Assembly: GCF_003573695.1 (NCBI RefSeq) | Contig: NC_039363.1 | Location: 154,220,406 to 154,284,405, forward strand | Reading direction: 5' to 3' | DNA: 64,000 nt | Source of the DNA: Papaver somniferum | Taxonomy: Eukaryota > Streptophyta > Magnoliopsida > Ranunculales > Papaveraceae | Shown here: piece by piece, positions 57,917 to 64,000 of the stretch | Layout of the letters: each line of letters opens with the position of its first letter | Position numbering within the stretch: the stretch's first letter is position 1 | Program-made: the position numbers and the translations under genes | The notes under the pieces: generated by a model | Told to the model about the DNA's origin: nothing | Databases searched by the model: none | Seen by the model: the letters and a program-made list of their open reading frames with translations, nothing else

Positions 57917-58857
57917 TCATTCAACAAGCATGAATGTTGCAGTATCCCCATATTCAATCTCCATACTACAGTCTCAGCCAAGTGACTCAAAATTTCAGTT
58001 CTCGCAGCAATTGTAACAGTCAGTTTCCTCTCTTCCACAATGTCAGCGTCGGTGATGCATAAAAGAACAATGAATGGTTTAGCTAAAAAGTCTGAGTGGT
58101 ATCCAAGGCGAAGAAACAACAGAAAAATCAAATGCGCATAAGGAGTACCAGCTGAACTGATAACTTGAATCATTTGCAAAGATATCTGTCTAGCAATTGC
58201 ACAAGTTCTAGCAATCTGGTCAAACCAATAACAATGATGCGTATGAAATATTATCCCAAGAGGAGAGTGAATACCAAGTTGCAAATACAAGAATCCCTGG
58301 TGAAGTATGAACATAATAAGCTCGGAGAAGCATTCAAAACTCGCTATATGAATCCCAAGAACAACCAATGATTCAAGAAATTGAACTGTAATCTCATGAA
58401 GCGAACCACACTTCAGCTGCAAAAGAAAAAATACTTTTCTCCCCACCCTAACTTGAAGACACCAAAGAAAAACATCACCAATATCACCAGTTTTGAAGAC
58501 TAACAAGATATACTTGATGCAAAATGTATGTGATTTGCCCTGTCTAAAAAACAGCTTATAAAATAACTTCCTATTGTTTGCATCTCTTAAAATTGAACAA
58601 ACATGTAGGACAAACAAACAAGAAGCATTTAAATCCAAACTGGAATCATAGTCACCAGTAAAATAAGAGCATCCATTAATGGTTCTGAAGTCTATTCCGC
58701 GATCAAATACTCGACCATCAGTGAAGGATTTTGAACTGGGAGATTGGTGATTACCAAGCATCTGTGTACTAGAAACACCATGTTCATAAATCAACTCTGG
58801 AACAGAGACTTTATAATCTCCGTCCAGCAATTTCGAGCACACATCAATTTGAGACAC
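57862..58857 (-). CDS. hypothetical frame 2 of the 3.65-kb element (331 residues)
   Basis: The longest open frame in the element. It begins MSQIDVCSKLLDGDY, contains VFDRGIDFRTINGCSYF near residue 50 and then alternates hydrophobic and basic stretches. The DRG motif is shared with frame 1, arguing that both belong to one protein or to a repeated domain. It overlaps frame 1 by 14 bp in another register. There is no RT, integrase, protease or zinc-knuckle motif. I do not recognise it. Confidence 0.4.
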   Translation of the reverse strand: MSQIDVCSKLLDGDYKVSVPELIYEHGVSSTQMLGNHQSPSSKSFTDGRVFDRGIDFRTINGCSYFTGDYDSSLDLNASCLFVLHVCSILRDANNRKLFYKLFFRQGKSHTFCIKYILLVFKTGDIGDVFLWCLQVRVGRKVFFLLQLKCGSLHEITVQFLESLVVLGIHIASFECFSELIMFILHQGFLYLQLGIHSPLGIIFHTHHCYWFDQIARTCAIARQISLQMIQVISSAGTPYAHLIFLLFLRLGYHSDFLAKPFIVLLCITDADIVEERKLTVTIAARTEILSHLAETVVWRLNMGILQHSCLLNDWWFVQVNMSTRGGGPYL

Positions 58858-59359
58858 AAGAAGTCCTTAAACTGAGCTCGATATCTTTTCCTCGATCAAT
58901 TAATGAATGTGTATAATCAATAATAAGAGCACCACGGTCCTTACAATTCAAGCTGTTGTCAATAACGAATAAATCCTTTGAGCTTGCAAGGTTTTCACAA
59001 CTAATCTCAATAATTACTCTAGCAAACAGGAATAACAAAAATCTATCCCTCTCAGGCACTTGAACAAACATCTTCTTCGCACTCAGAAATGCAAAATCAG
59101 TAACACATAAATCAGGAAACGAATTTATAAATCGCCAATCGGAGTCATACCCCAGGCTAAGAAGCATTTGAATAAATAATTTCTCATAAGTAAATGACGA
59201 GATAACTACATACTTACCCCGGTCAAATAAGCATCGAGTATCATCAATATGGAGCGAAAAATAATCCAGGGAGCGTAACTTGTTGTAAAGAAATAATAAC
59301 CCCAACAAGTTTGCAGAAATATCAGAAATCTTCTCCAAAAAATTTATGCAAAACTGCAT
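58844..59359 (-). CDS. hypothetical frame 1 of the 3.65-kb element (171 residues)
   Basis: Contains three DRG motifs in similar hydrophobic settings: CLFDRGKYVVISS, NCKDRGALIIDYT and SLIDRGKDIELS. Between them are Leu/Phe-rich segments. The repeated D-RG spacing suggests real coding history. Upstream, a short frame (59715-59494) with a coil-like start (IKYLKTQVHSVEETV) and MTKGGNPT at about 59789 may be the true N terminus, now separated by stops. Confidence 0.4.
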   Translation of the reverse strand: MQFCINFLEKISDISANLLGLLFLYNKLRSLDYFSLHIDDTRCLFDRGKYVVISSFTYEKLFIQMLLSLGYDSDWRFINSFPDLCVTDFAFLSAKKMFVQVPERDRFLLFLFARVIIEISCENLASSKDLFVIDNSLNCKDRGALIIDYTHSLIDRGKDIELSLRTSCVSN

Positions 59360-59493
59360 CTCTATATCTTTCCTTTTGTTAATTGTAACTAGAGATAACT
59401 CGGAGAGGCAATTGATCTCTTATTTTGAATTTTCTTCAAATTGACCATGAAGTAAATCAACATTATCATTTTCAATGAAGAAAAAATGAGGAA

Positions 59494-59792
59494 TCAATTC
59501 CAATTCGAGAGAATCAGCTGTTGCTTCGTCAACTGATTTTGTTTCCTCAGATTTAGATTTAGCAGCAGAAGTGAACCCGGATCTGGTGTGAAATTTGTAG
59601 AAGGAACAACTGGTACTGGAATTCCCAAATGCTTGCATAAGAAAGAAAACTGATAATTCACAGTCTCTTCGACTGAATGCACTTGGGTTTTGAGATATTT
59701 AATTTGAGTCTCCAAAATTGATAATCATTCACCGTGACGTTGTTGCTGAACAGCAACCTGCCGTAGTGTTGGATTACCGCCTTTCGTCATGA
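59494..59792 (-). pseudogene. possible N-terminal coding piece of the 3.65-kb element
   Basis: Directly after the PBS the - strand has ATG (near 59790) opening MTKGGNPTLRQVAVQQQ, a stop at about 59726, then METQIKYLKTQVHSVEETVN from 59715. Leading Met-rich, Gln-rich and coiled stretches resemble the N termini of some plant Ty3/gypsy gag proteins, but the gag core is missing. Confidence 0.35.
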
Positions 59793-59814
59793 ATCAGGTA
59801 CTCAGGATCGTGAA

Positions 59815-59824
59815 GCTGATACCA
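59815..59824 (-). other. primer-binding site of the 3.65-kb element
   Basis: The - strand reads TGGTATCAGC two bases from the right LTR, the usual initiator tRNA-Met type start. Confidence 0.8.
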
Positions 59825-59826
59825 AT

Positions 59827-60185
59827 TGTCATGTACCTGAGTACAATGACAAGGTTGGGTATATAATTTGAGGATAAACATCTCTCAATCCAGAAGGATC
59901 AAGCCTACTGGTTCCAAAAAACATATCCTAAATCGTTAAACGACCTTTTTGGTTATCAATTGATTGAGATTTTCATTACAGACTCTCACTCTTTATAGCT
60001 AGGTTTCTCTAACCAGATCTAACGATCACTAAGCTACACAGATGGTTACATCCCAACCATCCATTACAACTATCATTAACTAATAATCATTTTTAATTAA
60101 CTACTAACAACAATTAATATTAAAGATTAACTACCACCCTGATTATGATAAGGGCCACTCTCCTCTCTGGTGCAGGTACATGACA
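59827..60185 (-). repeat. 5' LTR of the 3.65-kb element (right)
   Basis: 359 bp matching 56540-56898, followed by the duplication TCTTA. Confidence 0.93.
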
Positions 60186-60269
60186 TCTTACAGATTGATC
60201 TCTCGAATTTAAAAGCATTCATGTGCAGTGCATTTGTTTAGGGTTTGAATTCGTTTCCCATCAACACAC

Positions 60270-61170
60270 CCCAAATTACCAAAAACATCAGAATCAGTTT
60301 TTACCCTCAAACACAACGGAATTATGGGATGCTATCGAAAGTCGTTTCGGGAATATTCACGAATCTTTACTTCCACAATTGCAAGACCACTGAAATGAAA
60401 TCCGCTTCTTGGATTATGTCAAAGTGAATGATTTTTAAAAAGACATGCTGCAGCTACAAGCACGTCTGGATTTTTGTGGCACCAAACTAACTGATGCCGA
60501 AATGATCCAAAATACATTTTTAACTTTCCCAACATCTTCAATGATACTAGCGAACCAGTATCGATTGGAGGTGGACAACAAAAGGATAACAACTTTTAGT
60601 AAGTTGATTAACTTACTTCAAGTCGCCGAAAGGCATAACAAAATCCTTGTCAACAACAATGCCAGGGCTGTAGGAAAAAGAAAGTTCCTGAAGCAAATTA
60701 TGGCAAAGTTAACAGAGGAAAGAACTCCAAAGGTAAGAGGGGTGGACATGCTGATCATTCACATTCCCGTACTCCATACGCACGTGGCGAAAACAACACA
60801 CGTGGAAGAGGACACAAGGGACCTGAGGTCACGGGCGTGGTGGAAATTCAAATGTTTGGAACATAGATATACCTTCTGGCCCAAGTGGTGGAACCTCCAA
60901 GATCGAGAAAGCTCAAAGAAATCCCCCTATCAAAAAGAACGAAGTTGGAAACGGGCCTTGTTATAGGTGTGGATCCACTGCACATTGGTACCAGCAATAC
61001 AAGGCTAGTAACAAAGTTGCATACATCTACAAGAAGTATCGAGAGTCTGTGGAACAAGAAGCTCACTATCTGGAAGAAGATGAGAATGCCCCTGACGTTA
61101 ACCTCACTATATCAGATTTCCAAGTCAACAAGAGTCATGCCATATTGGATACCCCGGATTTCGATTGAAA
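60270..61170 (+). pseudogene. copia gag, remainder
   Basis: The sequence resumes with TTELWDAIESRFG and RFLDYVKVNDF (stops at about 60394 and 60436), then the open frame 60445-60966: QARLDFCG, LTDAEMIQNT, FPTSSMILANQYR and INLLQVAERHN, the second half of UBN2-type gag. A frameshift leads to CYRCGSTAHWYQQY near 60962-61003, a CCHC knuckle whose last Cys is Tyr. Acidic sequence to ILDTPDFD follows and a stop near 61167. Confidence 0.82.
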
Positions 61171-61445
61171 ATGGTTTTTTAGTTACCTTTTGATCTCAGA
61201 CGTTTATTTTAATGTTTTACGTCTTAGTAGACTTTGGTTTAAATAATTTTTCTTGATGACTTGGACTACTTTATATGTCGTCATGATTAAACATATGAAT
61301 GGATTATCTATGAGTATTTATTATATTAATCATATTTTGGTGATAGTTTCATAGATTTTTTTTTACTTTGATAAATTTGTTGTTTAGCATGCATATTAAA
61401 ATGAAAAATATAGCATTCTGGTAAGACTCAAATTCTCCAAAGTAC
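61171..61445 (+). other. non-coding spacer between copia gag and protease
   Basis: About 275 bp of T-rich DNA with stops in all frames separates the acidic gag end from the protease. I recall a similar gag-pol spacer in some plant copia families, so it may be ancestral rather than an insertion; an intron is another option. No inverted ends or duplication were found. Confidence 0.5.
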
Positions 61446-62020
61446 ATGAGATATTATTCGGATTTTGTAACGATACCATATTATCTACTTGTAGGAATGT
61501 CTCAAGGAGAGATTGAATGTCTGGCTGATAGTGGAACCACTCATACTATCTTAAGAAATAAACTATTGTTTGTTAACTTGACCCCTTATAATACATATGT
61601 GACTACGATGATTGGATCATCACAATTAATAATTGGGCGAGGTAATGCTCAATTTATGTTGCCAAATGGCACAGTGATTAAAGTCACATAAGCTCTATAT
61701 GCACCAAGAGCTAGTCGCACCTTGTTAAGTTTCAAAGACATTCGTGCAAACGGTTATCATTTGGAAACTCACAGTGAAAATGGAATTTAATATATGCATG
61801 TTACCTATAATGAATGTAGAAGAAAACACATCTTAGAGAAAATAATGAGTCAATCTAGTAGATTATATCTCACTACTATTCGGGTTATTGAATCTCATGT
61901 TGTTACCAACGATGAGTTGTTAAATAGTGACTCATACAGACTTTGGCACGACCGATTAGGGCACCCAGATCGTGACATGTGATCCGTGTTTTAAAGAACT
62001 CACATGGACATCCCTTCTTT
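61446..62020 (+). pseudogene. copia protease and GAG-pre-integrase region
   Basis: LADSGTTHTILRNK (about 61521-61560) is the aspartic protease active site with the DSG triad. ALYAPRASRTLLSF after a stop at 61689 and YRLWHDRLGHPDRDM (about 61938-61979) mark the protease C terminus and the integrase HHCC start. Stops at 61689 and 61788 and a shift at 61980 break it. Confidence 0.85.
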
Positions 62021-63480
62021 CGAGGAAAAAAGAAAATGGGACAGCAGATTGTTACAGTACAAAGTAACCAACTACTAACTGGTCAGAGTGTTACTCCAAC
62101 ACGAAAGTTGCCTTCTCAAGAAGCTTATGCGCAACATATTTCCCATTATGCTTCATTGACTATGTCAAAAGCACATCATTTATTTTGCAAAGCATGTTCT
62201 TTAGCAAAAACAAGATCGATACCATCACATGCTAAAGATACCAAACAAAATATTTCATTTTTACATAGGATACAAGGTGATATTTGTGGATCTATACACC
62301 CAGAACACGGACCATTCAGGTATTTTATGGTTCTGGTAGATGCTTCGACTCGTTGGTCACACGTTGCATTAATGTCCACAAGAAATGCTGCATTTGCAAA
62401 GATCCTAGCACAAATTATTCGTTTGAGGGCTCACCACCCTGATTACCCTATCAAGTCTATCAGACTTGATAATGCTGAAGAATTCACATCAAAAGGATTT
62501 GATGATTGCTGCATGTCTAATGGAATAGACGTAGAGCATCCCGTACCCCATATTCACACTAAAAATGGTCTCGCAGAAGATACTATCAAAAGGTTACAGA
62601 TGATATCTAGGGCACTGATTATGTGTACAAACCTGCCTATTACTGCCTGGGGATAAGCTATATTGCATGAAGCTCTACTTATTCGTTTTCGACTCACTGC
62701 TAGCCAACCATTTTATGCATACCAGTTGGTAACTGGATATGAGCCTGATATTTCACACTTACGCATATTTGGTTGTGCCGTATATGTGCCTATTACACCC
62801 CCACAACGTACTAAAATGGGTCCACAAAGACGATTAAGTATTTATGTTGGATATAATCACCAACTATTATCCGCTATTTAGAACCTTTGACAGGCGATCT
62901 TTTTACCGCTAGATTTGCGGATTGTCACTTTGATGAGATAACCTTCCCGTCGTTAGAGGGAGATAAGAAAAAGGATTTTCTAAGGGAACGACAGGAATTG
63001 CCGTGGTGTGTTCCCACATTGTCTCACCTTGATCCCCGTACTCCACAATGTGAGAATGAAGTAAAACGAATCATCGATCTTCAAAATGTAGCAGATTCAA
63101 TGCCTGATGCATTTACCGATATCGCCAAAGTGATGAGATCATATATACCAGATGTAAACGTGCCTGCAAGGTTAGAAATCCCTACTACAGGACAGAGCAC
63201 TCTAGATAGAGTTGCTAAGCTTAAACTTGGTGGAAGTTTAGCTGAGGCCGTGGATCCCCAAAGGAAAAGAAGGAGGCCACCTGGTTCGACCGATACTCAC
63301 CCAAGGAAGAAGAGAGTGAGTAAGGCACAATCCGATCCATTTATCATCAATGCAGATAATCCTTCTCATGAAGTTGTCTCTGATTATAGTTATGTCCATG
63401 AATCAATACTGGAGGACGCTCCGATGTTTGAAATGATTCCAGAGAACAAAGAAATCTCTATGGATTATGATAGTACATAG
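61979..63480 (+). pseudogene. copia integrase and linker to RT
   Basis: C-KACSLAKTRSIPSHAK completes the zinc domain, then the catalytic core: IQGDICGSIHPE (first Asp, about 62274), SIRLDNAEEF (second Asp, about 62460) and HTKNGLAED (Glu, about 62575). DISHLRIFGCAVYVPI and PQRRLSIYVGYN follow. From 62887 the linker includes LFTARFADCHFDE, a KRKRRRPPG basic stretch and ends at a stop (63478). Stops at 62654 and 62878. Confidence 0.88.
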
Positions 63481-64000
63481 TGTTGATGGAGAGATCCTCC
63501 ACTCACATTGATGATATATTTGCATATAATGTTGCTCGAGAAATCATAGAGCACGATGATATCGAACCACGCTCTATAGCAGAATGCCAAAAAAGAGCAA
63601 ATTGGCCTAAATGGGAAGTTGCAATCCAGGAATAACTAGATTCACTGGCAGAGAGATAGGTATTTGGTGCGGTAGTGCTAAACCCACTAGGTGTAAAACT
63701 TGTAGGACATAAATGGGTATTTGTCAGAAGGCGTAATGAGAAGAATGAAGTCGTAAGATATAAGGCTCGCCTTGTGGCGCAAGGTTTCTCACAACGCCCT
63801 GGAATTGATTATGAAAAAACATATTCTCCTGTAATGGATGTCATAACTTTTTGCTACCTAGTTAGTTTGGTAGTTTCAGAAGGACTTGAAATGCAGCTTA
63901 TGGATGTGGTTACAACATATCTATGTGGGGTTCATAGGAGAGGTAAAGACGGATCTTGATTTAGAGGTATACATGAAAGTGCTTGATGGCCTTCCATTGC
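63481..64000 (+). pseudogene. copia reverse transcriptase, N-terminal part, cut by window end
   Basis: THIDDIFAYNVA, W-KWEVAIQ with stops near 63635 and 63657, then KWVFVRRRNEKNEVVRYKARL, QRPGIDYEKTYSPVMD and MQLMDVVTTYL, the fingers and first Asp motif of copia RT (LMDVVTAYL type). A frameshift near 63930 precedes LDLEVYMKVLDGLP-like sequence at the end. The YVDD active site lies outside the window. Confidence 0.85.

Larger units (their letters stand above)
56540..60185 (-). mobile_element. 3.65-kb LTR retrotransposon with unrecognised open frames
   Basis: Two 359-bp LTRs (TGTCATGTACC...GGTACATGACA) and the 5-bp duplication TCTTA (56535-56539, 60186-60190) define it exactly. The PBS (59815-59824) is next to the right LTR and the polypurine tract (56899-56914) next to the left one, so it is - strand. 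The 2.9-kb interior has long open frames on the - strand but no gag, protease, RT or integrase motif I can see. It is non-autonomous. TSD and LTR similarity point to recent insertion. Confidence 0.92.
54277..60266. repeat. apparent solo LTR (about 2.3 kb) with a nested element
   Basis: Starts TGTTGATGG and ends CCATCAACA. Between them, after removal of the 3651-bp nested insertion and duplication (56540-60190), lie 2.3 kb with a 220-bp tandem array, a TATA box and no coding frame, as in an LTR. No PBS or polypurine tract adjoins either end and gag coding sense lies on both sides, so a solo LTR from unequal recombination is the simplest reading. A clear 5-bp target duplication is not visible, which keeps confidence moderate. 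Confidence 0.55.
54040..64000 (+). mobile_element. decayed Ty1/copia element, gag split by a solo LTR; runs off the window
   Basis: Gag N terminus (54040-54276), gag remainder (about 60310-61170), protease, integrase and the start of RT lie in order, as in Ty1/copia. The integrase is followed by a conserved copia string (DISHLRIFGCAVYVPI, then a Nuclear-localisation-like KRKRRR region). No LTR of this element is in the window; the 5' LTR should lie left of 54040 but was not recognised, and the 3' part lies beyond 64000. Confidence 0.82.

Noticed and set aside
57668..57985. 105-codon + strand frame in the 3.65-kb element
   Set aside because: Antisense to longer - strand frames and to the element's orientation.
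54277..60266. Interpretation as a 5' LTR of a complete element
   Set aside because: No primer-binding site follows it and gag coding from the middle of the protein appears within about 60 bp, so a solo LTR inside gag fits better.
1..64000. tRNA or rRNA genes
   Set aside because: No cloverleaf-like run or rRNA motif was noticed by reading; a tRNAscan-SE and Infernal run would be needed to exclude them.

Overview
The window looks like nuclear DNA of a flowering plant (a dicot, judging only by the transposon families). Base composition is AT-rich. Nearly all of it is transposable elements stacked inside one another, and no intact host gene is visible. Host sequence that can be recognised is limited to decayed gene pieces: a 3-ketoacyl-CoA synthase 3' end and a fragment resembling a RanBP2-type zinc-finger protein, both carried inside a DNA transposon. 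I cannot name the species from sequence alone.

Layout. 1-3165: unassigned repeat-like DNA ending in a 1.25-kb segment with 33-bp terminal inverted repeats. 3175-10080: TGTACA-rich minisatellites, one of which (33-bp unit) was split by a near-complete LINE (3859-9093, + strand). 11659-36686: an old Ty3/gypsy element of the Athila/Tat type (E1, + strand), with 1.4-kb LTRs and a broken gag-PR-RT-RH-IN. Its gag is split by an 8.6-kb non-autonomous element with 2.5-kb LTRs (E2, 14766-23372, target duplication CTTTG). Its 3' LTR is split by a 5.7-kb CACTA-like DNA transposon (about 30483-36209) carrying host gene pieces. 38795-43560: a Ty1/copia element on the - strand with 0.25-kb LTRs. 44770-45338: a LINE endonuclease fragment on the - strand. 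45339-53480: two related non-autonomous Athila-like elements on the - strand (A, with B inserted in it); B encodes only gag and protease. 54040-64000: a decayed Ty1/copia element (+ strand) whose gag is interrupted by an apparent solo LTR of about 2.3 kb (54277-60266). That LTR holds a 220-bp palindrome-bearing tandem array and was itself hit by a 3.65-kb LTR element (56540-60185, - strand, target duplication TCTTA) whose open frames match no retroelement domain I recognise. The copia pol runs off the right edge.

How the parts relate. Nesting gives a relative order: E1 is older than E2 and than the CACTA-like insertion, A is older than B, and copia gag is older than the solo LTR, which is older than the 3.65-kb element. 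E1, A and B share LTR or gag features and appear to be one lineage in which A and B lost reverse transcriptase and integrase and would have needed enzymes supplied in trans. The most unusual structures are the arrays of short stem-loops in the 3' untranslated parts of A and B. Their arm sequences differ while pairing is kept.
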